Of a stretch of 64,000 nucleotides of DNA, positions 33,104 to 44,942 are shown piece by piece. The first letter of the stretch is position 1, and every line of letters starts with the position of its first letter. The position numbers and the translations under genes are program-made. Source of the DNA: Ypsolopha sequella (taxonomy: Eukaryota; Arthropoda; Insecta; Lepidoptera; Ypsolophidae); assembly GCA_934047225.1 (NCBI GenBank), contig OW203988.1, positions 4,560,229-4,624,228 on the forward strand, read 5' to 3'. The notes under the pieces are model-generated. The model saw only the letters and a list, made by a program, of their open reading frames with translations. It searched no databases and was not told the DNA's origin.

Positions 33104-33432
33104 AGCGGTTGTAGCTCAGGGATAGAACGCTGGCCTCTCAATCATGAGATCCAGGGTCGATCCCCGGTCGGGCATGAGACCTATGAGATTTTCGGAATTT
33201 ATGTGCGTAGTATTTGTTCTTACTTGCCACTTGCTGAACGGTGAAGAAACACATCGTAAGGAAACCTGCATGCCGTAAAAAGCGTGTATTTGTGCCCGAA
33301 GTACGGCAATAGAGCTCACCACTCATCACGTTGGGACGTAATAATCGTCGGTGAAACGCGGGTTACCGAGTGTGGACTGTGACTTGCATTTTACAGTTCA
33401 CACCCCCTCGAGGATTCATGTCGTGACGATAT
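33104..33432 (+). repeat. SINE A, most complete copy, tRNA-like head
   Basis: The head at 33104-33175 has an A box (TGTAGCTCAGGGATAGA), an anticodon-arm-like CTGGCCTCTCAATCATGAGA and a B box (GGGTCGATCCCCGG). The acceptor stem does not pair, so it is a SINE promoter rather than a tRNA gene. The body has TGCCACTTGCTGAACGGTGA, GCCGTACTTCGGGCAC inverted, GTGGACTGTGACTTGCATTT and the end GATTCATGTCGTGACGATAT. Fragments occur at 17365, 29420, 32505 and 61083. Confidence 0.7.
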
Positions 33433-34309
33433 ATTATTATTTTAGACATATTTTTTTATACTTACCTAGGTATCATCAGCTAATACTATAATTTTGTTAT
33501 TTCACTTATGTGTGAGAAATATTGTAAAAATCTCAAAGTTGTTGTGTATTTCCTTATCTTACGCAAGCAATGGCTATTTTTTTTTCGAATGGTTGATTCT
33601 ATTAAACATTTTTCGATTATTGCCGATTTCCTGCTAAGTGACCTTAGGTCTCTTCCTAGACACTGTGAGCGTAGTGTTTTGGTTGAGAGCCTTGTTTTTA
33701 CTTTAATCTTCTAATAAATCAATGCTACGGAGGTCATGGTCAGTTTTTTTTAGATAAACATAATACTAAGCAAGTTGTTTTATTTTTTGTGAGCTCTTCA
33801 AAGCCTTGGTTTTATTGTAACTGATTAAGGCTGCGCCGAGTGTAGAACGATTAGACACCTCGCTTGTTCTCTCGTGGCCGTTTTTTATCGTGGTCGTGTT
33901 TATTGAATTTAACAGAAAAAATCATATTTAATTTACCAGACAAAATTTTAAAAATGTGAAACGGCCCAGTTGTATTTTATAACGTTTGTGATTGTCTTGA
34001 ATTGTGGCTGAGACAAAATTCGACAGTTAAGTTATTGAAATAACTAAAACCCCAATACCTTTTTTAGATTTTGGGCCTACTTTAGATAGATTTGTTTCTT
34101 ACACCATAAGTTATTTTTAATATTTGCTGCGGCGGAAGTGTAGATACATTCTCTGTGATAATAAATATATATTTTATTTATTTATCATTGAAATATTATT
34201 CAATAAATCAATTTAACAGTGACTGTCGTTTTAGATTATTTTGCTCGGCGCCCTCTTAAGAAAATCCGTGATTTCCGAAGCTTAGTGCGTTATTGTATAC
34301 AGCCAGCGA

Positions 34310-34465
34310 GTCTACCGCGTAATTCTGATTTTCATTAACATCAACTTGAAATTGAAATTTGACGTGGGTGCGACGACGCCCGCCTAACATGGCATCTCTT
34401 TTGCACGCATTGAATTTCGCACGCATTTGCTTGAAGTTGATACAAATCAGAATTACGCGGTAGAC
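34310..34465. repeat. Foldback with 22-bp perfect ends
   Basis: GTCTACCGCGTAATTCTGAT T at the left is the exact inverse of AATCAGAATTACGCGGTAGA C at the right. Inside, AACATCAACTTGAA / TTGAAGTTGATAC and GTGCGACGACGCCC / GCACGCATT continue weakly. Confidence 0.65.
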
Positions 34466-34639
34466 CCGCAGGTCAGCCAGTGAGTATTCAGCAGTCACTG
34501 TCAGAACTGAATAGAGGTAAATAAGGATTATGCAAGATATGCATATAAAGTGCGGAAGTTAAGGGTCCCTTTCGCCAAACATGCTCTTGCGTTTGGACAT
34601 TTAGCATATTAATTTGTGTAATCTCTAATCAGTCAAGAA

Positions 34640-35135
34640 GTTGAACTGAAGCGGCTTGAAAGAGGATGACTGGAATATAAAAAGGAATGCTTCGGTGGTT
34701 TGGACATGTAGAGAAGATGAATGAGAGTAGAATGATGAAAGAAATTTATGGTGCGCAAGTGGAAGGTAGAGCTCGACCATGCCGCCCTAGAAGAATGTAT
34801 GCATATGCTGACCAAATTGGCGACATATTGTAGAAGGGCAATGTCAAAAGTACCCGGAATAGAAGAGCTTGTATGACTAGATTGATGGATGTGGAAGAGG
34901 CGAAAAGGTGTGTTAGGATAGTAGCAGATGGAAATCAAACTCGTGAGGGTGTCGCACGGGCCGAAGCACCTCGCGAAGCCTGATGAAGGTCACTCTTAAA
35001 TTGACCGAAACGTCGAGTTTTTCTCGCATAAATCATAGTGAGTCTTAGCTGTGTTATCTATTTCGTTAAGATGGAAATCTGTAGTCTCTGCCTACCCCTC
35101 TATGAGACAGGCGTGTGTATATTATGTATGTATGT
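34640..35135 (+). mobile_element. RTE-type LINE 3' end with an insertion
   Basis: GGTTTGGACATGTAGAGAAG ATG, GAAATTTATGGTGCGCAAGT, GCTGACCAAATTGGCGACAT and GAAGAGCTTGTATGACTAGA read as the RTE C-terminus (WFGHVERMNESRM...EIYGAQVEGR...RPR.RMYADQIGDIL). About 34936-35068 is an insert (GGTGTCGCACGGGCCGAAGC, CCGAAACGTCGAG). The LINE then resumes with AAATCTGTAGTCTCTGCCTA and ends in a (TATG)n tail at 35115-35135. Confidence 0.65.
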
Positions 35136-35563
35136 GAGTTGAACTACATTATGTATTTTTCAGATTTGACACAAGTATCACAATCATCAAGAAAAAAAAC
35201 TGAAAGATACTATAATCACGAAAAACGTCATTTGGCGTTGCAACAAGAAAATATACATATTTTCCTTTCGTTATTTTAAAATAAATAAGTAAACATCATT
35301 TTTTTTACGTGATTTCTCTGTGTGGTACAATGTTGAATGTATGAGTAAAAATAAACAAGGAAAAAAAATATATAAAAAAATATGAAAAAGCTACTTTAAG
35401 TTCGTTACTCTAAATACAATAATTATATTTTGTAGTCAGACAGACAGAGTGTACCGACGCCAAATGATGTTTTCCGTGATTTTAGTGATCTTTCTGGTTT
35501 TTTTTCTCGATGATTGTGATACTTGTGTCAAATCTGAAAAATACGTAATGTCATTCAACTTCT
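35136..35563. repeat. Foldback element (about 428 bp)
   Basis: The left arm (AGTTGAACTACATTATGTAT, CAGATTTGACACAAGTATCA, CAATCATC) is inverted on the right (GATGATTGTGATACTTGTGT, CAAATCTGAAAAATACGTAA). Arms of about 100 bp end at CATTTGGCG / CGCCAAATG. It abuts the (TATG)n tail of the RTE LINE. Confidence 0.65.
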
Positions 35564-36141
35564 TAACTAGTTACACAAATATTATTTGGGTTCAATCGCG
35601 ACATTATTCTCGTTTGTTGATTGTCTATTTTATCATTCATTGATCATTGTCAAATGCGGTTTAGGAAATGTAAAATTTGTATTGTTTCTCGCTCAGAACA
35701 AGTTATTGTTCTGAGGTTTCGCGAATTCATAAATGTCAATTGATGTCATAGTGAAGAAGGGCCAAGCAAGACAGAAGCACCCAAAAGAGAAGGTCTTGTC
35801 TGACTTAATGGATAAATTATATAGTAATAAACACTGAGATTTCAAATCTTTGTATCAGGTTTTGCTTCTTATACGTAATATCCGTATATGACTAATTTCT
35901 TTAAAGAAAAAGAAAGATTTTACAAAGTAGGAAGGATTATCTGAGATAGCATTCATATTAAACTTTCACCGCCTCATACATAATGACAGTTCTGACAAGC
36001 AAAAAGAGAACCTGTTGAATAGGAATAGTGTTGATTTTGGTATCTCAAATATAAAAGCAATCTAAATGGTTGGCTTTTAAAGCCAGTGCATTTGCTTGCA
36101 CTAAAGGCCCCTGTACACAGTGGGCCAGTTGGCTGGACCAG

Positions 36142-36372
36142 AGGGCCTATTATGTATCTTTAGTTGCTATTTGAACTAGGTGCCTATCATCATAAACATA
36201 GATATACTATAGAATTCCGATTGTCTAAGGATATGTTCGCACTTGAAGTGACGACACTGTTCGTAATTAGTTCAATACCCACTAATAGCAATTTTGAAAG
36301 TTCCGTTTTTTTCTATGTTTTTGATGATAGGCACCTAGTCCAGTTGGCATCTAAAGATACAGAATAGAGGGG
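36142..36372 (+). mobile_element. PIF/Harbinger-like MITE, copy 2 (231 bp)
   Basis: Same length as the copy at 11142-11372 and also flanked by CAG (36139-36141 and 36373-36375). Ends are AGGGCCTATTATGTATCTTT and AAAGATACAGAATAGAGGGG. Inner landmarks are GGTGCCTATCATCATAAACA and GATGATAGGCACCTAGTCCA. Confidence 0.7.
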
Positions 36373-36603
36373 CAGGCCCAGCTTTGGAGTTCGCGATTTT
36401 TTCGTAAAAAAGCCCGTTTTATTTTTCAATCCTTTTCCATGGGGTGCCAATATTCTTACAATCCTATATTGTATTAGAATATATGTATTTATTTTATATA
36501 TTTTGTAAAGGCGATGACGTTTCTCTGTAATGACTGGACGGGACCGAAGCTTCCGAGAAATGTATGTACAAAAGCCTCAGTTGGGTTAATTTTGCTATAT
36601 ATA

Positions 36604-39223
36604 CAGGGTGTCCCATAATAAGCGAATCAAATTGTTATGGGAGGTAGCTTAGTCCTATTCCTATCAAATAAAATAAACATAGGTGAAACAAAAGTTCGAT
36701 TGTTTTTGAGTTAATTAACTTTTTCAAAAAAATTTGAAAACATCTTCCCGTCCCTGTTTTTTTTGCTGTCATTACTTTATTTTTCGGTTAAGAATTTTTT
36801 TATTTTCAGCATATTATTTAAAATAACTATTTCATGAATTGGCTACCAAACATTTTAGAAAAGTTACACCAAATTTAAATGGCAAGACTTTGTTTTCACT
36901 TCTTGTGTAAATTCGAAAAAAATCTTTAAACTTTGGATCTCTGTGATGAAAAAAAAAGTATGGAGTGGGAATGATAAACTATTTTAAAAACTTGCTCATT
37001 TAATGTTCTTTTTAGAAATGTAAGATATGTGACCATTTTCATAAGAATAAGCCTATTTATTAACCTTGATCAACGGCAGGAATGGATATTTAAAAAATAT
37101 TATCCATAATTTGAACTAAAAATCTTATTTACACTATCGCATCGACGTTCTAACCGTTCTTTTGACTATTTATCTAAGAACAGTTAAAAAATAAACAAGG
37201 ACATCAACAGCGTGATGTATAGCTGTCTCGTTTTAACATGAAGCTAGCTGCCATGCCACCACTAATTTGCCATTGTTGTTTGTTTGCGCACTCACTTGTC
37301 GCTCAGTGCAACACTTTACCTACTGTGCTACACTCGTGTACTATCACTGCTTCCGTATTGCGATATTCCAACGAACCTGGCTTTAATTTGGACTTTGCTG
37401 TGCTCTTGATTTGGTATCTTGTGAAGTGTACGACTTGGCGCTTCTCGGGACTTGTTTTGCTTGTGTATTGGATCATTGTGTTTGTGATTTGTTGCATCAT
37501 GGCAAATCATCAAGACCATCCATTTACCCATCATGAGTATGCAGATATGCATTTGATTTATGGAGAAACCAGACATTTCGACGAAATACGTGGAAGTGTC
37601 ACATACTCTGCTAGACAAGCTGCAAGGATTTATGCTGATCGTTATCCAAACCGACAACACCCACAATATGGAGTTTTTTTAAGGGTTGACAAAGCCTTCA
37701 GAGAAGGAAGAAATCCAGGCAGACACGGTGGTGAGGGTAGACCTGTAGAGGTTGACAATGAGGAAGTTCTCTTACAAATTGAAGACGATCCATCAACTTC
37801 TTGTCGGCGCATCGAACAAACTACGGGAATACCGAAATCCACTGTGCATAGAGTACTCAAACGATATCAATATCATCCTTACCATGTTACGCGTGTACAA
37901 GCACTTCCGACACGCGATTATGCGAAGCGCGTGGTATTTTGCCAACGAATGCTACGCAAACACCAAGAGGACCCGGATTTTTTTAATCACGTATTGTGGA
38001 GTGATTAGTCCGCCTGCAGGAAAGATGGATACATCAATTTGCATAATCTCCACAGTTGGCGGATGGTCAATCCGCATGAAAAGAAGGAAGACCATTCACA
38101 GTACCAATTTAAAATAAACATGTGGGCCGGAATTTACAACGGTCGAATCGTGGGCCCAGTAGAACTGCCCTCAGTTCTGAATGGACAAAATTGCCAGTTT
38201 TGTTAGAAGACGAGTCACTTCAAGCCCGAGCACAAATGTGGCTGCAAAATGACGGGTGTCCGGCTCATTATGCTGTTCAAGTAAGATCTCATCTCAACGA
38301 AGCATACCCCAGCCGTTGGATTGGCAGACTAGGCCCCATTCTGTGGCCACCAAGGTCGCCAGACCTTAATCCACTCGACTTCTTCTACTGGGGCTGTTTA
38401 AAGGATCGAGTGTACGCAAAGCCCATTCACAATGAGGGAGAACTACGCGAACGAGTGACACAAGCCGCCAGAAGCATATCGGCACTCAGCCTGCGCCGAC
38501 TAAAACGAAATTTTTTGAAAAGGTGTCGTTTATGCATTCGCACAGGCGGGCGTCAGTTCGAACATTTGTTATAAGGAGATATTCTTAAAAAAAAATGTAT
38601 CACTTTTTCTTGTCGGTATACACTTTTTTATAATAAAAAAAATAATCACTTCTTCACATTGTTTTAATTAAAACTCAACAATTTTTACTTTTATAGCATT
38701 TTAGTTCAAATTATGGAAAGTAAATATTTTTAAAAATCCATTCCAGCCGGTGGTCAAGGCCAATAACTAGTCTCGCCCTTATGAAAGTGGTCAAATGTTA
38801 TACATTTTTGGAAATAACATTAAATGAGCAAGTTTTCAAAATAGTTTATCATTCCCACTCCGTACTTTTTTTTTTTCATCACAGAGATTCAAAGTTTAAA
38901 GATTTTTTTCGAATTTACACAAGAAGTGAAAACAAAGTCTTGCCATTTAAATTTGGTGTAACTTTTCTAAAATGTTTGGTAGCCAATTCATGAAATAGTT
39001 ATTTTTAAATAATATTCTGAAAATAAAAAAATTCTTAACTGAAAAATAAAGTAATGACAGAAAAAAAAAACAGGGACGGGAAGATGTTTTCAATTTTTTT
39101 TGAAAAAGTTAATTAACTCAAAAACCATCGAACTTTTGTTTCACCTATGTTTATTTTATTTGATAGGAATTGGACTAAGCTACCTCCCATAACAATTTGA
39201 TTCGCTTATTATGGGACACCCTG
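36604..39223 (+). mobile_element. DD41D mariner-like transposon with about 520-bp TIRs
   Basis: The ends CAGGGTGTCCCATAATAAGC / GCTTATTATGGGACACCCTG are flanked by TA. The inverted repeats are long (36604-37122 and 38699-39223), with scattered mismatches. Between them lies a broken transposase (37499-38574). CAGGGTGTCCC ends and TA duplications are typical of mariner-like elements. The catalytic spacing of 41 residues places it in the DD41D group (rosa-like), known from flies and moths. The whole element is 2620 bp and structurally complete but not autonomous. Confidence 0.85.
37499..38574 (+). pseudogene. DD41D mariner transposase, disrupted
   Basis: Probable start MANHQDHPFTHHEYADMHLI at 37499; an upstream in-frame ATG at 37238 would add 87 residues that look non-conserved. 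An N-terminal helix-turn-helix (DUF4817-like) is followed by a second one, CRRIEQTTGIPKSTVHRVLK. Catalytic Asp 1 is in HVLWSD (38003-38005), Asp 2 in QNDGCPAHY (38251-38253) and Asp 3 in RSPDLNPLDFF (38377-38379), 41 residues apart. The frame is broken by TAG at 38006-38008, directly after Asp 1, and by a deletion or frameshift near 38185-38206. The last part runs in another frame to a stop at 38572-38574. Confidence 0.85.
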
Positions 39224-39350
39224 TATATATATAGCTTATAGTGTGTTATTTATAATACGGGTCTACAGTAAACGACATTAAGTATAAGATGTAAGAAAGG
39301 AAAGTTAGGTATTATAAAAATTCATACTAAATTGATCCAAGTCGCTATAA

Positions 39351-39748
39351 CGGGTGGGTCTCATTATTTCCATTTTCCATTGGAATGGAAATTCTGATAC
39401 TGCCAGATTTATGCAAATCCGTCTCACAGTAGCCATTGACGTGAAAAACATCGAATGGAAATAGTGATACTCGATTTCTCTAACAAACCGTCTCAGTATT
39501 ACCATTATAAGCGATTTATGAAATTTATAGGTTCCGATCACAAAAGAATGTTTACGTATCACTGTCGACTTATTGACAATTAATCCATCAAAAACATTCT
39601 CAGTCAGTGGCCAGTACCTAATGCGGCGTCTGATAAGCGACCGTGAAGTCGGCGTCGCGATTTTAAAAACGCAATGGAAATAGTGATACATGTAGTATCA
39701 GAATAACCGTCAATGGTTATTCTCAGTGGAAATAATGAGACCCACCCG
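39351..39748. repeat. MITE with CGGGTGGGTCTCATTATTTC ends (398 bp)
   Basis: Left CGGGTGGGTCTCATTATTTC CA and right TGGAAATAATGAGACCCACC CG are perfect 22-bp inverted ends. The flanks CTATAA and CTCTAA match in 5 of 6 bases. Inside, GGAAATAGTGATAC-type motifs recur in both orientations. The 128-codon reverse frame over this region follows from the repeat. Confidence 0.65.
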
Positions 39749-39976
39749 CTCTAACTTAAACTTAAACATAGGTAGGTAATTAATAGTTAAACATAAAATA
39801 ATGGCTCTTGGCTCTACAAAACTTCTATTGGTTTATGGCTCTATACTAAACTTCTATAAAGTATGGCTTTTGGCTCCACAAAACCTCATTTCGGTGACAC
39901 CTAAACATAGCTCACAAACTTGCATGGGAGCTGACTATCAGCACCAAAGTAGCCAATCTGCGAATCAAATTGTTTA

Positions 39977-40190
39977 AGGTTCCGTATCTCAAAATGAAAA
40001 AACGGAACCCTTAAAGGTTCACTTTGTTGTCCGTCCGTCAAGACATCAAGTCGAAACTGATACCTCACAGAAGTTTACGGCCCCATGGTGCTGTAAAAAC
40101 ATCAGGCTTCTGACCTAACGCGTAAAAAAGTTATTGCACTTTACATAATCAATTTCATACAAATTTACTCACCATGAAAACCTATACGGC
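39977..40190 (+). repeat. Repeat related to the 47.1-48.8 kb inverted repeat
   Basis: AAGGTTCCGTATCTCAAAAT, GTTGTCCGTCCGTCAAGACA, TTTACGGCCC...GCTGTAAAAAC and TTCATACAAATTTACTCACC ATGAAAA parallel CAGGTCCTGTTACGCAAAAT, CTGTCCGTTTGTC, TTAACGGCCCTC...GCTGTAAAAAC and TTCATACAAATTTTCTCACT ATGAAAA at 47198-47410. Confidence 0.5.
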
Positions 40191-40252
40191 ACTTCCAGTC
40201 AATCAATCAATCAAATCAAAAACAAAATATTTTATTCATGAACATGGGTATA

Positions 40253-40631
40253 CACCGTGTAATGATGACCTGCTCAGAAAATGAAACCACGTATAGGGGA
40301 TGTTATGAGGGTTCTTTGTACTAAATTTCATTTCGACATTCCTATTAATACATCTACAAATTAATAATTAATTTAGTTTCACTCACAAGTGCAACGTACT
40401 AACCACGTTTTTTTAACAGGCTTAAAAAATGCGATGTTGCCGCTTCGTGCAGGTTACTGACATGTAGTAATACTGGAAGGGAAGGTGCACACTTGGAACA
40501 CGATTTATTTTGTTCAAGAAAACAAATTTCTGTAAACAGAAATATTTTCTCGAAATTGTTTTTTTTATGGCTTTGTAGAGGTATTCCCTACATGTGGTTT
40601 CATTTTCTGAGCAGGTTATCATTACACCCAG
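40253..40631 (+). mobile_element. TA-flanked MITE (CACCGTG/CTGGGTG), copy 1
   Basis: 379 bp, flanked by TA. Ends GTGTAATGATGACCTGCTCA GAAAATGAAACCACG and the inverse TGGTTTCATTTTCTGAGCAG GTTATCATTACACCCAG. A second copy, inverted, is at 44943-45321. TA duplications and end structure suggest a Tc1/mariner-type MITE. The 66-codon frame it carries recurs in copy 2 and is not a gene. Confidence 0.75.
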
Positions 40632-41003
40632 TATGTAAAGAAGATCTTATAATATAATTTCAGCACTCCATGTTCTGCCTCTCAGCCTATGAATGTCGGT
40701 GTGTTCTTATACATATTATCCAATTAAATTACGGCATACATTGTTACATATGTTATGATAAAATAAAATTAATTTAATAGAATTTCCAAAATGTCAAAAA
40801 ATAAAAATGTCAATATAAAACCAGTTGACTTAGAAACTTAAAATTTAGTTTACAGGCACACGTATAATAAAAAAACTGAAAATTACCTATTTCAATTATT
40901 TAGGAAGTTATTGTTATAGATACATAGAGTTGAATAGATCGTAAGTGTCAAGTTCAGTTGGTCCATAATAACTGCAAGTGGAATTATGTACCATAATGTT
41001 TTT

Positions 41004-41081
41004 AGGGTTCCGTACCCGTATTGTGTGGTGGTACGGAACCCTTTGTGCGTGGGTCCGACTCGCACTTGGCCGGTTTTATTA
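41004..41081 (+). repeat. GGTTCCGTA family, internally deleted mini-copy
   Basis: Only the two ends remain: AGGGTTCCGTACCCGTATTG and GTGGTACGGAACCCTTTGTG with CGACTCGCACTTGGCCGG. The ends are joined with about 10 bases between. Confidence 0.65.
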
Positions 41082-41787
41082 TTTAAAGCGTATTTCCACT
41101 ACGCGGAATGCCCTTATTAGGATTACCCTTGGAATACCTTCCTTGGACCCTTCACTAGTTATGCTTTAATTCATAACATACATTGAGTCATTAAATCAAA
41201 TTGAACCGTAATTATATGCAGGTAAATGCCAATTTGCTACGTTCTATTAAACATTCTAATCATAATCACAACAAACCTTGACTTTTATTGAAGGCATGTT
41301 TTTTAACAACTACCTGCAACCTCTAAGCGTCTGAATGTTTGAACATTTGAACCTGCAACTCAAGGTGCTCTTATCCCAGAAGAGTGACTCTCTGTCTTTT
41401 TCTTTACGTGTAAGGAGTAAAGAAAATAACCACACTTTTGTACTTTTTCGTTGTTTTTATCGGTTTTTAAATCGTTTAAAAATAAGAGATATGTTTATTA
41501 AAACCCACTTACGTGGTCGACCTAGAAAATTTAAAGAGCAATATTACCAGATATGTTTCGTTAATAAAAGAGTGGAATTATAGAAATGGCCTGATTTGAA
41601 AGGTCTTATTACATGCTGTGTTCGTGAATTTTTTCTATCGAGCAAAGTTTATCTGATCGTGTAACACATGCGTGGAAGACCTAGATAAAGGTTCGAACTA
41701 TATTGCGTATTTTTTTTTTGGAAGTTATAGACGATATTTGAAAGTTCTATTTGATTTTGAAATTACTGATTTTGGGATAAGAGCGCC

Positions 41788-42198
41788 TTAAGAGGCTATG
41801 CGAATTTTATTTTGTCACTGTCACTCCAAGCGAAAAATCGCGCAGTGCGAGAGGGGCGGATTCAGGGCAAAAGGGAAAAATTTTGGTTTTATATTTTTAT
41901 TAAAAAAACTAAAATAGATAGCAAAATTTCAAATATCAAATCTCTAGATATTGTTGAAACACACCTAATAAAATATGTTTGAGTTCTGTATATGGTTCCT
42001 ATTCGTCAAACGTGGAGAAAAAGTGTGTTTGAAGACCTCATTTCAACAATTATTTCTTCCGAGGAAAATTTATCCAAACATGTTTTCCAATTTCAAAACC
42101 CTAAATTATTATTTACCAGAAATTTATCAAAATTTTCCGTGTATTTCATGAAATACACAGAAAAGAAACACCCGTATTTTTTTCGCATATCGCCTTAA
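41788..42198 (+). mobile_element. TTAA-flanked MITE family, copy 4
   Basis: TTAA at 41788-41791 and 42195-42198. Forward orientation, 411 bp, lacking about 12 bases around the ATATAGTCAAAATGCATATA segment present in copy 1. It lies 254 bp from copy 5 in opposite orientation. Confidence 0.8.
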
Positions 42199-42452
42199 AT
42201 TTCGTCATTTTTGGGTTTCAAATATAAAACTAATTATTATTACGTTTTAGTTAAAATTAGCTCTCTGCTTATGTTGTTAACATTAAAAACACATAACATA
42301 TTTTTCATTCCACCCAAAGGTTGCCTGGGACTCTGGAAGATATTGCTATGAGCAATGTGCCTCTTTTGTACACAATATCTGTTCTTTATGTAAAAATGTG
42401 TTGTTGATTATATTAATGTACAAGAAGTGTAATAAATAAAAATAAAAAAAAC

Positions 42453-42876
42453 TTAAGGCGATATGCAAAAAAAATACGGGTGTTTCTTTTCTGTGTATTT
42501 CATGAAGTACACGGAAAATTTTAATAAATTTCTGGTAAATACATTTTGACTATATAATCTACGGTTTTGAAATTGGAAAACATGTTTGGATAAATTTTCC
42601 TCCATAGAAATAATTGTTGAAATGAGGTCTTCAAACACACTTTTTCTCCTCGTTTGACGAATAGGAACAATATACAGAACTCAAACATATTTAATTAGGT
42701 GTGTTTCAACTATATCTAGAGATTTGATATTTGAAATTTTGCTAACTATTTTAGTTTTTTAAATAACAATATAAAACCAACTTTTTTCCCTTTTGCCCTG
42801 AATCCGCCCCTCTCGCACTGCGCGATTTTTTGCTTGGAGTGACAGTGACAAAAATAAAATTCGCATAGCCTCTTAA
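42453..42876 (-). mobile_element. TTAA-flanked MITE family, copy 5
   Basis: TTAA at 42453-42456 and 42873-42876, reverse orientation, 424 bp. With copy 4 it forms an inverted pair that could fold into a stem of about 400 bp in the Papss primary transcript. Confidence 0.8.
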
Positions 42877-43274
42877 GGCTTTTTTGGTCCAAATGTTTTC
42901 AATAAATCAATCCTAATCAAATTCTAAATGCCTCAAAAACGTGGATATCCTTGGACCTACGAAAAACTACAAAATTAAAAGGCACAAGTTCGCACATACA
43001 TGGCATACTTTCGCAAACTTAAGACGGTTACTTTACGTTCAAGTTGGCAAACTTAGTAGTTACATACACCAATTAAACATTTACAGTGTTGCAGTTATAC
43101 ATTGCAACTGCAGTTGACTTACCAAGCATGAAAGTTGGGCTACATACCCTGTCATATTAGAAATAGGCTTGCTCGTGCGCAGGATCACGAATATTGTAAG
43201 ATTTATTTTAATCCTGCCCTACGAATTATTTGTAGATCCTGCCTTTATAAATTAAATTTATTGACAACAAAAAA

Positions 43275-43975
43275 TAAAACCGGTCAAGTGTGTATCGGGC
43301 CACGCGCAGTGTAGGGTTCCGTAGTTGCCCTGCACAATATGCGGACTTCTTCTCCAAGTACATTTTATAAGTTTGTCGACTAATACAGGATCGCGCCTTC
43401 TAGTACGCTCGGAAGTTGCTCTTCCCGAGAACGGCCCATACATTTTGTTCCTGCTGATGCGAATCGCCCCGTGTTTGGAGGGGACTAAAAGTTTGGCGCG
43501 ATCTGTACTCGTTAACTTGTAAAGCCTACTTAGCTGTGATAGTTTTCCTTTTAATTTCGTTATGTATACTACTGCCATGATTTTTTTCACGTCTCCAAAT
43601 ACAACCGTTTCGTTGTCCCCCCCGGACACTAACAAAATTAACACTATTAAGCTTAATATTTCGCAAACGGAACCCTGGATCGAAAAATGGTCTTCTCACA
43701 CCCCCAATATTTTTAAATTACCTATCCAACGACGCCCCACACTAGCGGATATACGAGAAAAAAAATCATCCCCACTTTACGTGTAGGGGAGGTACCCTAA
43801 AAAATTTTTTATTCAAAATTTTACTGTACCACTTTATCAGCGTGATAAATATGTATACCCACGCCAAATTACAGCTTTCTAGTACTAATAGTTTATAAAC
43901 TAAGCCGCGAGCAGACAGACAGACGGACATGGCGAAACTATAAGGGTTCCTTGTCGTTGACTACCGAACCCTAAA
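43275..43975 (-). repeat. GGTTCCGTA-family repeat, 700-bp copy
   Basis: Left AAAACCGGTCAAGTGTGTAT and TAGGGTTCCGTAGTTGCCC; right CGGACATGGCGAAACTATAA GGGTTCC with CTACCGAACCCTAAAAA. It contains a 128-codon reverse frame (43258-43644) with RLYKLTSTDRAKLLVPSKHG and KMYGPFSGRATSERTRRRDP. The CATGATTTTTTTCA..TCTCC block and a C run match the 3143-4178 copy. I do not recognise the peptide. Confidence 0.55.
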
Positions 43976-44389
43976 AAGTTCGCTGCAAAACGCACAACTT
44001 AAGATTGTTCTTATTTTTGAAATAAAGATATTAAATAAATGTGATTTATTGCATTTCGCGAACATAGTTTAATGTCAATTTGGCTTTTCGGACAAATCTT
44101 TTTTATATTCTATTCTATTCTTATCCATCATTACGCTGTAAATAAATAAGCATACGAACTTAAAACACGCTTATTTTGCACCAGACACGACTCGATCCCC
44201 CTTAAATAACATTATTTGTCTAAAATTCTAAACAACTTCAAAATGGAGCTTAAATTACTATAAAATTTAATTTCCTAAAATCTAAACTTGAGAAAATTAC
44301 AAAAATAATGTATTCTAAGAAAATGATCATATTTATAGTCTTTGTGCCTCCCTACCCTAAAACAACTAAATGTATCCGCGTCAAACACC

Positions 44390-44620
44390 AATCAAAACGT
44401 TATTTTCGTTGACATCATTAAGGTCTATCGAGGAAAAATCTGCAGACACACTTGTCGTCCGTATTACAATGGTGATAAGAATGAAAAGCGGGTCTGCAGC
44501 AATTTCTTCTATAGTACCTACATGCAAAAGCAGAGATATACGTCTCTGTCTGTGCAAAAGGGATAATTTTCTGATTCGATAGTCATCTCGGCTAAACGAA
44601 ACTCGGTCAAACATTTAATT
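44390..44620. repeat. Diverged foldback
   Basis: TCTATCGAGGAAAAATCTGC AGACACACTTG and its partner (the inverse of CTGCAGCAATTTCTTCTATA GT) are imperfect inverted copies centred near 44490. Reverse frames on the two strands resemble each other (IEEKSAD / IEEIAAD), which reflects the symmetry. Confidence 0.4.
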
Positions 44621-44942
44621 TTTTTGTGGTCAACTCGACCTCACATACAAAGTACAGTCAGCCTAAGAAAGGAATGAATCCAAATACTACCAGTAGTTCG
44701 CCCCGAACTGTGAACTCGCGATTCGGTCTAAACCGATTTGGCTCATGTTCGAACTTTTTTGTCTCGTTCACTCGCCTACCAAAATATTTCATGACGTTCG
44801 GATCAACGATACTCGAGTTATTGTCGGACAAACATACATACATACCTATAGTACATACAGACGCCGGATTGTTCAAGTAGACTCGAAAATGGATTAACAC
44901 TTGAAATTAACCTGACTACAACTGCATTCACGAATTCGTATA

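Noticed and set aside
33104..33176. tRNA gene
   Set aside because: A and B boxes are present but the acceptor stem does not pair and the sequence continues into a dispersed repeat body, so it is a SINE head.
37238..37498. N-terminal extension of the mariner transposase from the ATG at 37238
   Set aside because: The 87 extra residues are hydrophobic, low in conservation features and lie before the usual MANHQ-type start; more likely 5' UTR.
40422..40622. 66-residue protein MITCSENETTCREYLYKA, also at 44952
   Set aside because: Both frames are the same MITE in opposite orientations, and the start lies in the terminal inverted repeat.
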